NCBI RefSeq assembly: GCF_002196855.1
Contig: NZ_NIPW01000015.1
Span: 1 to 64,000, forward strand
From: Haematobacter genomosp. 1
GTDB lineage: Bacteria; Pseudomonadota; Alphaproteobacteria; Rhodobacterales; Rhodobacteraceae
Length of the DNA: 64,000 nucleotides
Direction: 5' to 3'
Below, piece after piece: positions 17,625 to 26,073 of this stretch. Both the position numbers and the translations under genes were made by a program. The notes beneath the pieces were generated by a model. The model was not told the DNA's origin, searched no databases, and worked only from the letters and a program-made list of their open reading frames with translations. How positions within the stretch are numbered: the stretch's first letter is position 1; every line of letters starts with the position of its first letter.

Positions 17625-18494
17625 TCACTCCGCAGCCGCGAACGGAAAGACCAGTGGCAGCGAGCCTGCGAGGGTCTGGATGTGGACATGCTCCCGCAGA
17701 ACATGCAGGGCAGGCCGGAGGCCAGTAAACTCCCGTAACGTTTCGAGGAAATGCATCGTGGCTGGTGCAGGGCCATCCGGCACCGGACCGTCGCTTCCCG
17801 ACCGCTTCTCGCGGTCGCCAAGCGCGATGAGCAGCGGCGGCGGGGCCTCCCGGGTGGGGGTCTCCAGGACGGGGGCCTCCAGGACGGGGGCTTGCGCGGC
17901 GATGCGCTGCATCAGCGGCTCGTCCCACCAGACCGATGGGCTGATGGCGGCATAGCGCGCGAAGGCACGGGGCCGCGAGAGCAAGGCGTAAAGCGTGAAA
18001 AGCCCCCCGAAGGAATGGCCCCACAGCGTGCGGCGGCGCGGATCAATCCGCAGACCCTGCTCCGCCGCCTCCCGCAGAGGCCCGGTCAGCCGATCCAGAA
18101 ACACTGCTCCCCCCCCGGCAAGCCGACCGGGGTGCACAGGGTCGGGCCGGATGCCATCGCCCGGTCCGTCAGGCGGGGTGAAATCCAGCGTGCGGCGCTC
18201 TCGCGAGAACTGCCGGTCGGTGTCATAGCCGATGCCGGCGATCACCAGCCCCTGAGCAAGGGCGAGATGCGTCGCTGTCAGATAATCATAGGCGGCATTG
18301 CCGTCGAGCAGATACAGGATCGGCCATCCGTTCTCAGGGGGGGCGGCCTTCGGGATGGCAAGGAAAATGCGGTGCCCCGGCCCTGTGGCCACGGTCCTTT
18401 CCGACATCTCGTGTGTGGGGTTTTCGCTGCGCAGTATCTGCAGCTCCGCTTGTCGCAAGGCGTGATCCGGCCCCGCCTTTCCCGTCTGCCGCAT
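17625..18494 (-). CDS. Alpha/beta-hydrolase, IroE/Fes-like siderophore esterase
   Basis: A 289-residue hydrolase of the putative-esterase (IroE/BesA) family. The nucleophile elbow is GHSFGG, followed by ISPSVWWDE as in siderophore trilactone esterases, and a C-terminal HVHIQTL histidine. Early residues WPILYLLDGNAAYD form the oxyanion strand. Such enzymes open catecholate siderophores such as enterobactin so iron can be released. Being next to a siderophore importer and 8 kb from a serine-loading NRPS supports this. No signal peptide is visible, so a cytosolic site is likely. A 15-bp tandem duplication (17863-17892) adds an in-frame APVLE repeat after the SPSVWWDE region. Confidence 0.82.
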   Translation of the reverse strand: MRQTGKAGPDHALRQAELQILRSENPTHEMSERTVATGPGHRIFLAIPKAAPPENGWPILYLLDGNAAYDYLTATHLALAQGLVIAGIGYDTDRQFSRERRTLDFTPPDGPGDGIRPDPVHPGRLAGGGAVFLDRLTGPLREAAEQGLRIDPRRRTLWGHSFGGLFTLYALLSRPRAFARYAAISPSVWWDEPLMQRIAAQAPVLEAPVLETPTREAPPPLLIALGDREKRSGSDGPVPDGPAPATMHFLETLREFTGLRPALHVLREHVHIQTLAGSLPLVFPFAAAE

Positions 18495-18513
18495 GGCGTC
18501 TCTTCATATCGTT

Positions 18514-18534
18514 ACCGGTGCGATTCGCACCGGT
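18514..18534. promoter_or_regulatory. Perfect 10-bp-arm palindrome in the esterase/YncE divergent promoter
   Basis: Arms ACCGGTGCGA and TCGCACCGGT flank a single T. It lies between the divergent esterase and YncE-like genes, 20 bp from the esterase start. Its GC-rich symmetry suggests a dimeric regulator site. No neighbouring regulator gene can be assigned. Confidence 0.5.
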
Positions 18535-18540
18535 TGTTGG

Positions 18541-18555
18541 TTGACAAAGTTTGTC
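18541..18555. promoter_or_regulatory. TTGAC-N4-TTTGTC element, candidate iron-responsive operator
   Basis: TTGACAAAGTTTGTC includes the perfect inverted repeat GACAAA-G-TTTGTC and could also serve as a -35 box. A related TTGACTGTTTTTGT lies in the entE promoter (26730-26743). Both head iron-acquisition units, which hints at a shared iron regulator; the Rhodobacterales IscR/Iron-Rhodo type is one candidate, from memory. Confidence 0.45.
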
Positions 18556-18646
18556 GGAAATATAGTGCTGCACGCGAACCGAGCCAGACCGGATATGTCC
18601 CCGGGCCAGCCAAATGACTGATGACACGACGTCAAGGAGCCCCGAC

Positions 18647-20059
18647 ATGGCCATTCTTCCTCTCAGCCGCCTGCGCGCCTCACTGGGTGCAACGGCGCTG
18701 ATCCTTGCAACGGCGGCGAGCCCCGTTCTGGCCGATACGATCTTTACGCCCTCCGCAGACGGATTTGCGGGCATGGTTCGCGCCACCGCCGATGAGCCGG
18801 GCGCGGCCATCCTGAAAGGCGGCAAGGTCAGGATCGCCGGTGACCGGCTGATCCCGGGGCAGCAGATCACGCTGCTCCGTGGCCCGACGGTGCTCAACCC
18901 CGACGGGCCGATCGTTGTCGATGCAGAGGGCAAGTTCGCTTTCGATCTGACGCTGGATGCCGATGCCGTCACCGGCCTGCAACCGGTCGTCGTCATCGCG
19001 GAGAAACCTGCGGCCGCCACTGTCGTGGAGGTGAAGATCTCTCCCGATGTGCCGGTTTCCGGTACGGAAAAATTCGCCATCGAAAGCGGTCTGGTCACGC
19101 GCGGGCTCTATCAGGTCGTGTTCAGTGATGCGGCCAAGGCCGCCTTCGTTACCTCTGCGGTCGGTCGCCCGCCGGTGAAGGACTCCGCCCTGCTGAAGAT
19201 CGACGCGGAGACGCTCGAGGTCAAGGCACAGGTATCGCCTGCCGCTGCTCCCGCGCGGGAAGATGGCAGTGACGGCGGTGTCTTCGCCGTTTACGGCGTC
19301 GCGGTGGATGATGCGAACGGCAATGTCTGGGTGACCAACACGCGGCAGAACACCATTGCAGTCTATCGGCAGTCCGACCTGTCGCTGGTCAGGCAGTTTG
19401 AGCCGGGGGCGGTTGCCCATGCCCGCGATGTAGTGATCGACGAGGCCAACTCCCGTGCCTATGCGAGCGCGACGGGCACCGGCAACATCGAGGTCTTCGA
19501 CACCAGGACGCTGGAGCAGCTGGAACCCATCGTGATCCAGTCGGGCAAGCGCGGCGGCGAGTTCTCGGTCATGAGCCTTGATCTCGACACCAAGGGCGGC
19601 AAGCTCGTCACGGTCAGCATGCGTTCGGACGAAGCGGCGGTCGTGACGCTGGCGACGGGTGAGACGGAAGTCTTCCCGCTTCCCGGCGCCCGCAGCGCTT
19701 CCGGCGTGGCGCTGGACGCCCGGGACGGGCTGATCTTCGTGGCCTCGCAGCAAACCGACAACCTGCTGATCGTGAAGGCCGACGGCGGCGAAGTGCTCCA
19801 TGATGTCGAAGTGGGCGCCGGTGCGCTGAACGTCACCTTCGATCCGGTGAACCGCCTGGCCTATGTGGCCAACCGGGGTGCGGGAACGATCACTGTCGTC
19901 GATACCGATGGCAGGATCGTGGCCAACCTCGACGCGGGCAGCATGCCGAACCAGCTCCGTGCCGATGGCAAGGGCAATGTCTATGCCGTGAACAAATCCC
20001 GCGGCGAAAACGACCCGGTCGGCGACCGGATCTGGCGGATCACCCCCGCCACGAACTGA
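18647..20059 (+). CDS. Exported YncE-like beta-propeller protein
   Basis: A 470-residue protein with a Sec signal (RASLGATALILATAASPVLA), an extra N-terminal domain (about residues 30-140) and then seven-bladed YVTN-type repeats such as YGVAVDDANGNVWVTNTRQNTIAVY and FDPVNRLAYVANRGAGTITVVD. YncE in E. coli is an iron-regulated periplasmic propeller of unclear function that binds DNA in vitro. Here the gene stands between a siderophore esterase and a siderophore importer, consistent with an iron-related task. AAGGAG lies seven bases before the ATG at 18647. A hairpin at 20077-20102 follows the stop. Confidence 0.85.
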   Translation: MAILPLSRLRASLGATALILATAASPVLADTIFTPSADGFAGMVRATADEPGAAILKGGKVRIAGDRLIPGQQITLLRGPTVLNPDGPIVVDAEGKFAFDLTLDADAVTGLQPVVVIAEKPAAATVVEVKISPDVPVSGTEKFAIESGLVTRGLYQVVFSDAAKAAFVTSAVGRPPVKDSALLKIDAETLEVKAQVSPAAAPAREDGSDGGVFAVYGVAVDDANGNVWVTNTRQNTIAVYRQSDLSLVRQFEPGAVAHARDVVIDEANSRAYASATGTGNIEVFDTRTLEQLEPIVIQSGKRGGEFSVMSLDLDTKGGKLVTVSMRSDEAAVVTLATGETEVFPLPGARSASGVALDARDGLIFVASQQTDNLLIVKADGGEVLHDVEVGAGALNVTFDPVNRLAYVANRGAGTITVVDTDGRIVANLDAGSMPNQLRADGKGNVYAVNKSRGENDPVGDRIWRITPATN

Positions 20060-20076
20060 CCCCGCCCCATGAGACG

Positions 20077-20102
20077 GCGGCGGAGGCGCAGGCCTCCGCC
20101 GC
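20077..20102 (+). terminator. Strong hairpin after the YncE-like gene
   Basis: GCGGCGGAGGC and GCCTCCGCCGC form a perfect 11-bp stem with a GCAG loop, 17 bp after the stop. Only a weak T tract (ATGCATTTCCC) follows, so it may be a partial terminator or an mRNA-stabilising element between the propeller gene and the importer operon. Confidence 0.6.
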
Positions 20103-20148
20103 ATGCATTTCCCAGCCGGACACCCGGCACCGCACGAAAGACCTGACC

Positions 20149-21255
20149 ATGGTCCGCCTTTACGCCCTGTTCGCCGCTCTGGTCACGCTGGCCGCCGCAG
20201 TCGTCGCCCAACCCCTGTCGGCAGAGGTCCGGGCCACCGACATACTGGGGCGTGAGGTGGTCCTGCTGCAGCCTGCCAGGCGGATCGTGCTGGGAGAGGG
20301 GCGGCACATGGCCGTTCTGGGCCTGATCCATGACGATCCCGTGGCGCTTGTGGCCGGATGGCGGCTGGACAAGGCGCTGGATGCGCCGACCCTCGACGCC
20401 TATCGCGCCAGGTTTCCGGCGATAGACACGATCAGGCCTGTCGGCTCCGGCAACCGCGATATCTCGGTGGAGACCATTGTGGCGCTGGACCCTGATCTGG
20501 TGGTGCTGTCGCTGATGGATGCGGAGGACAAGGGGATGGAGGTGGCGCGCGGTCAGCTCGAAGCCGCCGGGATCCCCGTGGCTTACGTTGATTTCTTTTC
20601 CCACCCGCTTGAGAATTCGGTCCCCAGTCTCCGCCTGCTCGGCACCCTGACGGGCGCAGAGGACCGGGCCGAAGACTTCGTGCAATTCTACGAAATCCGC
20701 CTGAACCGCATCCGCGAGCGGCTGGCTGATCCGGCCATTCCCCGGCCGCGGGTTTTCTTCCACGTTCATGCCGCCCCGCAGGGCTGCTGCTCCACCGTCG
20801 GTACGGGCGTCTTCCACGATTTCATCACGACCGCCGGTGGCCGGAATATCGGCGGAGAACTGGTGAAGGGCGTTCTGGGCAATGTTAGCCTCGAATTCCT
20901 GATCGCCGCCGATCCCGATTTCTACATCGCCACAGGCGGCACGCATATGGCGGCGCGCGGGGGGCTGGTGCTGGGGCCGCTGGTCGATGCGGAAACGGCG
21001 CAGCAGACCTTTGACACGCTTGTCGGTGCGCCCGGCATCGCCTCTCTCCGCGCGGTGGAGGGGGGGCATGCCGCGGGCGTGTGGCACCTTTTCAACGACT
21101 CGCCCGTGCATATCGCGCTGATCGAATACCTTGCCCGCACCTTCCATCCCGACCTGTTCGCCGATGTCGATCCCGCCGCCACGCTGGCCGAGATCGAGAC
21201 CCGCTTCGCCCCGGTTTCCGTGCCTGGAACCTGGTGGGTGGTGCCCCGGCCATGA
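20149..21255 (+). CDS. Siderophore/haem-type ABC transporter substrate-binding protein (FecB/BtuF family)
   Basis: A 368-residue periplasmic binding protein with a Sec signal (LFAALVTLAAAVVAQPLSA). It shows the family's ATDILGREVVLLQPARRIVLGEG opening, ETIVALDPDLVV helix and FHVHAAPQGCCSTVGTGVF segment in the second lobe. It should bind a ferric-siderophore or related chelate. It overlaps the permease gene by ATGA. In the same operon a full TRAP transporter follows, an unusual pairing. A TonB-dependent outer-membrane receptor is not in the window. Confidence 0.88.
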   Translation: MVRLYALFAALVTLAAAVVAQPLSAEVRATDILGREVVLLQPARRIVLGEGRHMAVLGLIHDDPVALVAGWRLDKALDAPTLDAYRARFPAIDTIRPVGSGNRDISVETIVALDPDLVVLSLMDAEDKGMEVARGQLEAAGIPVAYVDFFSHPLENSVPSLRLLGTLTGAEDRAEDFVQFYEIRLNRIRERLADPAIPRPRVFFHVHAAPQGCCSTVGTGVFHDFITTAGGRNIGGELVKGVLGNVSLEFLIAADPDFYIATGGTHMAARGGLVLGPLVDAETAQQTFDTLVGAPGIASLRAVEGGHAAGVWHLFNDSPVHIALIEYLARTFHPDLFADVDPAATLAEIETRFAPVSVPGTWWVVPRP

Positions 21256-22292
21256 CGGCGCTCCTGCTTGATCGTTACCGGCAGCGGAACCGCCGCCGTG
21301 CGGGGCTGGTCGCGCTGCTGGGGCTGCTTGCCGTGGCCGCGCTGCTCATCGACCTGACCACCGGGCCGGCGGGCCTGCCCCTTGCCGAGACATTGCGCGT
21401 GCTGACCGGCGCCGAGGATGTGTCGCGCGGGGCAAGGGTCATCGTCTGGGATGTCCGGCTGCCGGTGGCCGTGATGGCGCTTTGCGTCGGGGCCGCGCTC
21501 GCGCTGGCGGGGGCGGAGATGCAGACCGTGCTAGAGAACCCGCTGGCCGAGCCGTTCACGCTGGGCGTCTCCTCCGCCGCGGCGCTTGGCGCGGCCCTGG
21601 CCATCGTGCTCGGCCTCAGCCTGCCGTTCCTGCCCGCGGGGTGGAGCGTTTCGGCCAATGCCTTCCTTTTCGCGCTCGGCACGCTCGCGCTGCTCCAGAC
21701 GCTGGGGCGGCTTCGCGGCGGCGGGACGGAGGTGCTCGTCCTTTTCGGCATCGCGCTGAATTTCACCGCGGCGGCGTTTCTGTCGCTGGTGCAGTTCGTG
21801 GCGTCCGCGGATGCGCTCCAGCAACTCGTCTTCTGGACGATGGGGAGTCTTGCTTCCAGCCGCTGGCCGGGCGTGGCGCTGCTTGCGACGCTGCTCGTGG
21901 TGACGCTTCCCTTCTCCATACGGGCGGCCTGGCGGCTCACCGCCCTCCGTATGGGAGAGGAACAGGCGCGGAGCTTCGGCGTCAACGTGACCACGCTCCG
22001 CCGTTGGACGCTCGTCCGGGTGAGTCTGCTGGCCGCGGGCGCTGTCTCCATGGTCGGGGTGATCGGCTTCGTGGGCCTTGCGGGGCCGCATATCGCGCGG
22101 ATGCTGGTCGGGGAGGATCACCGCTTCTTCCTGCCCGCCAGCCTGCTCACCGGGGCGCTGGTGATGTCGCTCGCCTCCACCCTGTCGAAACTCGTCGTGC
22201 CGGGAGTTCTGTTGCCCATCGGCCTTGTCACCTCGCTGATCGGCCTGCCGATCTTCCTCTGGCTGATCCTGCGGGGCAGGGCGGTGCGATGA
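21252..22292 (+). CDS. Siderophore ABC permease (FecCD family)
   Basis: A 346-residue FecCD-type permease with about nine to ten spans. Family motifs are clear: WDVRLPVAVMALCVGAALALAG, EMQTVLENPLAEPFTLGVSSAA and GFVGLAGPHIARMLVGEDHR. Single permease gene, so the channel is probably a homodimer. Coupled by ATGA to both neighbours. Confidence 0.93.
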   Translation: MTALLLDRYRQRNRRRAGLVALLGLLAVAALLIDLTTGPAGLPLAETLRVLTGAEDVSRGARVIVWDVRLPVAVMALCVGAALALAGAEMQTVLENPLAEPFTLGVSSAAALGAALAIVLGLSLPFLPAGWSVSANAFLFALGTLALLQTLGRLRGGGTEVLVLFGIALNFTAAAFLSLVQFVASADALQQLVFWTMGSLASSRWPGVALLATLLVVTLPFSIRAAWRLTALRMGEEQARSFGVNVTTLRRWTLVRVSLLAAGAVSMVGVIGFVGLAGPHIARMLVGEDHRFFLPASLLTGALVMSLASTLSKLVVPGVLLPIGLVTSLIGLPIFLWLILRGRAVR

Positions 22293-23083
22293 CCGGGCTG
22301 GCCGTCACCGATCTTTCCGTTCATTTCGGTGCCCGCAGGGTGCTGGACGGACTGACCCTGCCGCCGCTCCGGGAGGGCGAGCTGACGGTGCTTGCCGGGC
22401 CGAACGCCGCGGGGAAATCCACGCTGCTCCGCGCGGTGGCGCAGCTTCTGCCCTATCGCGGGCAGGTGACGCTCAACGGTCAGGATCTGCACCGCCTGCC
22501 CGGGCCGAAGCGGGCTGCGCTCCTCGGCTTCATGCCGCAATCGTCGCTCACCGGCTCTTCGCTCATTGTGCTGGAGAGCGTGATCGCAGCCCTGCGGGCG
22601 GGAGGCGAGCAGGGCCGGAGCGCGGCGGAAACCGTCGCGATGGCAACGCTCGACCGGCTGGGGATTGCCGCCCTCGCGCTCGATCCGGTGGACAGCCTCT
22701 CCGGCGGGCAGCGCCAGATGGTCGGGCTTGCGCAGGCCATCGTGCGCGACCCCCGCGTTCTTTTGCTGGATGAGCCGACCAGCGCGCTCGACCTTGCCTA
22801 TCAGGCGCGGCTTCTGGCAGAGGTGCGCCGCCTTGCCGCCGAGGGGCGGACGGTCATCGCCGTGCTGCATGATCTGGCCCTCGCGGCCCAATGGTCGGAC
22901 CGCATGGTGATGCTGCGGCAGGGGCGCCTTTACAGCGCCGGCCGCCCGGCGGAGGTGCTTACGCCCGCCATGCTGGCCGAGGTCTATGGGGTCAGCGCAC
23001 GTGTCGAGCGATGCTCGCGCGGCCGCCTGATGGTGCTGGTCGATGAGGAGCTGGCCCCTCCGCAAAAGGAGGCGGCCGAATGA
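22289..23083 (+). CDS. Siderophore ABC ATPase (FepC-like)
   Basis: A 264-residue nucleotide-binding subunit with Walker A GPNAAGKST, signature LSGGQRQM, Walker B VLLLDEPTSALD and the switch histidine in VLHDLALA. It powers the preceding permease. Its stop overlaps the start of the TRAP small permease (ATGA at 23080-23083), showing that the two transporter types are made from one message. Confidence 0.93.
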   Translation: MTGLAVTDLSVHFGARRVLDGLTLPPLREGELTVLAGPNAAGKSTLLRAVAQLLPYRGQVTLNGQDLHRLPGPKRAALLGFMPQSSLTGSSLIVLESVIAALRAGGEQGRSAAETVAMATLDRLGIAALALDPVDSLSGGQRQMVGLAQAIVRDPRVLLLDEPTSALDLAYQARLLAEVRRLAAEGRTVIAVLHDLALAAQWSDRMVMLRQGRLYSAGRPAEVLTPAMLAEVYGVSARVERCSRGRLMVLVDEELAPPQKEAAE

Positions 23084-23664
23084 GCCTGAACAACGATGTC
23101 GTCGATTATGGCCCCGGTATCCGCGCCTCTCTTCCGGCCCGGATCAGCAGGCGCCTGGCGCAGGCGGAAATGGCGCTGGGTGCGGCGCTGGTGGCGGTGA
23201 TCGCCCTGTCGCTGCTGGCGGGATCGGTGTCGCGCACGCTCGGGCGCCCGCTCATCTGGACGGACGAACTCGCCGTGCACCTGATGGTCTGGGTCGCGTT
23301 TCTGGGCGGCTCGCTCGGGATCGCCACACGCGGCCACATGGCGATCGCGCTGCTCCCTGAACGTCTGGGCCTGCGCGGGCGGGCGTGGCTTCTGCTGCTG
23401 ACCGACCTGCTCGTGATGGCCTTCGTTCTGGTGATGGCATGGCTTGTCTGGCGCTGGTTCGATCTGCCGGGGCTGTTGCGCGCAGGGTCAGGCGCGGGGC
23501 TTGCCAGCGACACGTTCAACTTCATCTATACCGACCCCACGCTGACCCTGGGCGTGCCGAAGGTCTGGTTCTGGCTGATCGTGCCGGTGACCTGCGTGAC
23601 GGGGGGGATCCACGCGCTCGCCGCCATCGCCGCCGATCTGGCCGAATTGGGCAGGCAGCAATGA
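23080..23664 (+). CDS. TRAP transporter small permease (DctQ family)
   Basis: A 194-residue four-span DctQ-type protein with the typical PLIWTDELAVHLMVWVAFLGGSLG second span and the RGHMAIALLPERL loop. It joins DctM and DctP in carrying organic acids using the sodium or proton gradient. It is coupled by ATGA to the siderophore ATPase upstream and DctM downstream. Confidence 0.9.
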   Translation: MSLNNDVVDYGPGIRASLPARISRRLAQAEMALGAALVAVIALSLLAGSVSRTLGRPLIWTDELAVHLMVWVAFLGGSLGIATRGHMAIALLPERLGLRGRAWLLLLTDLLVMAFVLVMAWLVWRWFDLPGLLRAGSGAGLASDTFNFIYTDPTLTLGVPKVWFWLIVPVTCVTGGIHALAAIAADLAELGRQQ

Positions 23665-24917
23665 CCGCGGGGCTGTCGTTCCTCCTCCTTCTAGCCATCG
23701 GAGCACCGATTTCCTTCGTGCTGATCGGGGTGGCCCTGATCCTGATCGTCGCGGGCGGCAATGCGGTGCTGCTCGACAGTTTCCCGCAGCAGCTTTTTGC
23801 GGGGATCGAAAGCTACGGGCTCCTTGCGCTGCCGCTCTTCATCCTGCTGGGAGAGCTGATGGGCGCGGGGGGGATCGGGCGGCGGCTCCTCGCTTTGGCC
23901 GAGGCGATGATGGTGCCGGTCCGGGCGGGTCTGGCCTATGTCAACCTGCTGGCCAACCTGATGATGGCGGCGGTTCTGGGATCGACCGTCGCGCAGTTGA
24001 CCGTGATGTCGCGGCTCGCCGTGCCGGAGATGGAGCGCGCGGGCTATCCCCGCGATCTTGCCACCACCGTCACGGCGGCGGGCGGGCTGCTTGCCCCCGT
24101 CATTCCCCCCTCCATGAACCTGATCGTCTATGCAACCGTGGCACAGGTTCCCGTGGCGGATGTCTTCGTCGCAGGGATCGTACCGGGGTTGGCGATGGCG
24201 GCGGTCTTTGCGCTCATCATCGCGTGGCTGGGGTGGAAGCACAACCTGCCCCGCGTGCCCTCGCAACCCGCGCGCCAGAGGCTCCGCGCCGCATGGCGGG
24301 CGCTCCCGGCGCTGGTGGTGCCGCTGGTCGTCGTGGGGTCCATACTGACGGGCGTGGCGACGCCCACGGAATCCGCTGCCATCGCCTCTCTGGCCGCGGT
24401 GCTGATCGGGATGTTCGTGTACCGGGAACTTTGCCTTGCCGATCTGCCGCAGGTCTTTGTGCGCACGGCCGTCACCTCCGGCGCCGTGCTCTTTCTTGTC
24501 GCGGCTGCGCAGATCATCGGCTGGGTCGTCACCTTCGCCGGCCTGCCCGCACAGGCGGCCAACTGGATGCAGGAGGTGGCGTCCTCCCCGCTGGCCTTCC
24601 TCATCCTGCTCAACATCCTGCTGTTGCTGCTGGGAACGGTGCTGGAACCCATCCCCGCGATCATTTTGGTCGCGCCGGTGCTCCTCCCGGTCGCGACCGA
24701 TGTCTATGGCATCGATCCAGTGACGTTCGGGGTGATCCTCTGTCTCAACCTGACGCTGGGCCTTCTGACCCCGCCTGTTGGCGCGGGGCTCTACACCGCG
24801 TCGCTTCTGACGGGCGTCAGCGCCGAGCGGCTGTCACGGCTGCTTGTTCCGTTCTTTGCGGGCGTGATCGCGATCCTTGCGGGGATGACGGTGATCGCCG
24901 CCCTTAACGCAGGCTAG
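23661..24917 (+). CDS. TRAP transporter large permease (DctM family)
   Basis: A 418-residue DctM subunit with about 12 spans. The GGLLAPVIPPSMNLIVYA, VATPTESAAIASLAAVLIG and TLGLLTPPVGAGLYTASLL motifs are standard for the family and include the conserved carriers of cation binding. Ends 11 bases before the DctP start. Confidence 0.93.
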   Translation: MTAGLSFLLLLAIGAPISFVLIGVALILIVAGGNAVLLDSFPQQLFAGIESYGLLALPLFILLGELMGAGGIGRRLLALAEAMMVPVRAGLAYVNLLANLMMAAVLGSTVAQLTVMSRLAVPEMERAGYPRDLATTVTAAGGLLAPVIPPSMNLIVYATVAQVPVADVFVAGIVPGLAMAAVFALIIAWLGWKHNLPRVPSQPARQRLRAAWRALPALVVPLVVVGSILTGVATPTESAAIASLAAVLIGMFVYRELCLADLPQVFVRTAVTSGAVLFLVAAAQIIGWVVTFAGLPAQAANWMQEVASSPLAFLILLNILLLLLGTVLEPIPAIILVAPVLLPVATDVYGIDPVTFGVILCLNLTLGLLTPPVGAGLYTASLLTGVSAERLSRLLVPFFAGVIAILAGMTVIAALNAG

Positions 24918-24928
24918 GAGGAGAAGAT

Positions 24929-25915
24929 ATGCGTTTTCCAAAATGGGTGCCGGGGCTGCTGGCCGCCGTTACGCTCGTTGCCGTCACGCTGGCTGGCCCG
25001 GCGGGCGCACAGGACCTTCGGATCGGCATGGTCACTCCGCCGCCGCACCAGTGGACACGGTCCGCGAATGCGCTGGCCGAAAGGATTTCCGCGGAGACGG
25101 GGGGCCGGATGAAACTCGCGGTCTTCCCCTCCGGTCAGTTGGGGAACGAGGCCCAGATGCTCCAGCAGCTCCAGACAGGGGCGCTGGACCTGGCCTTTCT
25201 GACGGTGGGGGAGCTTGCCAACCGCGATGCGGATTTCGGCATCCTCATCGCCCCCTATCTGGTGCCCGACGCGGAAAGCGCGGCGAAGCTGCTGGAGGGC
25301 CGGACCGCCGCTGCGTTGCAGGAAAAGCTCGGCGCGCTGGGGCTGAAGGGTCTGGGATACGGGATGGCGGGCATGCGGATCGTGCTGCTGTCCAAACCGC
25401 TGGCCGAAGGGGGCACCGTTGCCGGGCGCAAGATCCGCACCTTGCCGCTGGCACAGGAGATGGACTTCTGGACCCGTGCCGGCGCCGCCCCCACGCCCCT
25501 GCCGCTGCCCGAACTGTTCGACGCCTATGCCAACGGCCAGATCGACGGCATGCAGATCGACCTTGAGGGCACCTGGAACAATCGCTTCCAGGACTATTCG
25601 GCCGTGGTGCTGGATAGCCGGCACGCGATCTTTCCGATGTTCGCCGTGGCCTCGGCGCGGAAATGGCGGACGTTCTCCGAGGAGGACCGCGCCCTGATCA
25701 CCCGGCTGGTCGGAGAGGAAGCCGCCCATATCCGCGCCACCTATCCCGGCATCGACGCAGACTACCGGGCGAAGCTGGCGGAGGCGGGCGCCCCGCTGGC
25801 GGAGGCCGGGCCGGACATCTTCGGCGACGCCGTGGAAAGCTGGTACGAGGCCTGGCGGGAGAAAACGCCGCTGCTGATCGAACTGGAGAGGGAGGCGAAG
25901 GCGCTGACCCCCTGA
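24929..25915 (+). CDS. TRAP transporter substrate-binding protein (DctP family)
   Basis: A 328-residue DctP protein with Sec signal (LLAAVTLVAVTLAGPAGAQ), MVTPPPHQWTRSANALAERI first helix, LQTGALDLAFLTVGEL and the GQIDGMQIDLEGTW strand. The hinge arginine usual in carboxylate-binding members may be that of GRKIRTLP. GGAGGAG precedes the ATG. The stop TGA (25913-25915) directly abuts repeat R5. The substrate is unknown; an aromatic or hydroxy acid linked to the siderophore (for example 2,3-dihydroxybenzoate) is only a guess from context. Confidence 0.9.
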   Translation: MRFPKWVPGLLAAVTLVAVTLAGPAGAQDLRIGMVTPPPHQWTRSANALAERISAETGGRMKLAVFPSGQLGNEAQMLQQLQTGALDLAFLTVGELANRDADFGILIAPYLVPDAESAAKLLEGRTAAALQEKLGALGLKGLGYGMAGMRIVLLSKPLAEGGTVAGRKIRTLPLAQEMDFWTRAGAAPTPLPLPELFDAYANGQIDGMQIDLEGTWNNRFQDYSAVVLDSRHAIFPMFAVASARKWRTFSEEDRALITRLVGEEAAHIRATYPGIDADYRAKLAEAGAPLAEAGPDIFGDAVESWYEAWREKTPLLIELEREAKALTP

Positions 25916-26073
25916 CAGGCTGCCGGAAAAGCTTTCAGGCCTGGGGTGGAGCGGAAATCGTCCCCCTGACCACCCGCAGACGGACATTCATGCATGTCGG
26001 GGCATTCCAGAGACGATTTCCCGATGTCCGGAGCATAGGCATGAGACTTCTGAACTTTTTCAGCGGCCTGCTA
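25916..26073 (+). repeat. Dispersed intergenic repeat R5 (type A, forward), filling a convergent gene gap
   Basis: Starts CAGGCTGCCGGAAAAGC right after the dctP stop TGA, and ends TTTTTCAGCGGCCTGCTA, where CTA (26071-26073) is the TAG stop of the minus-strand cytochrome b561 gene. The whole gap between the convergent genes is the repeat. Interior blocks GGAGCGGAAATCG, GACGATTTCCCGATGTCCGGAG and CATGAGACTTCTGAAC match other type A copies. Confidence 0.85.

Noticed and set aside
17858-17897. Short tandem repeat that might suggest a CRISPR-like array
   Set aside because: Only two 15-bp units, in frame inside the esterase gene; no spacers.
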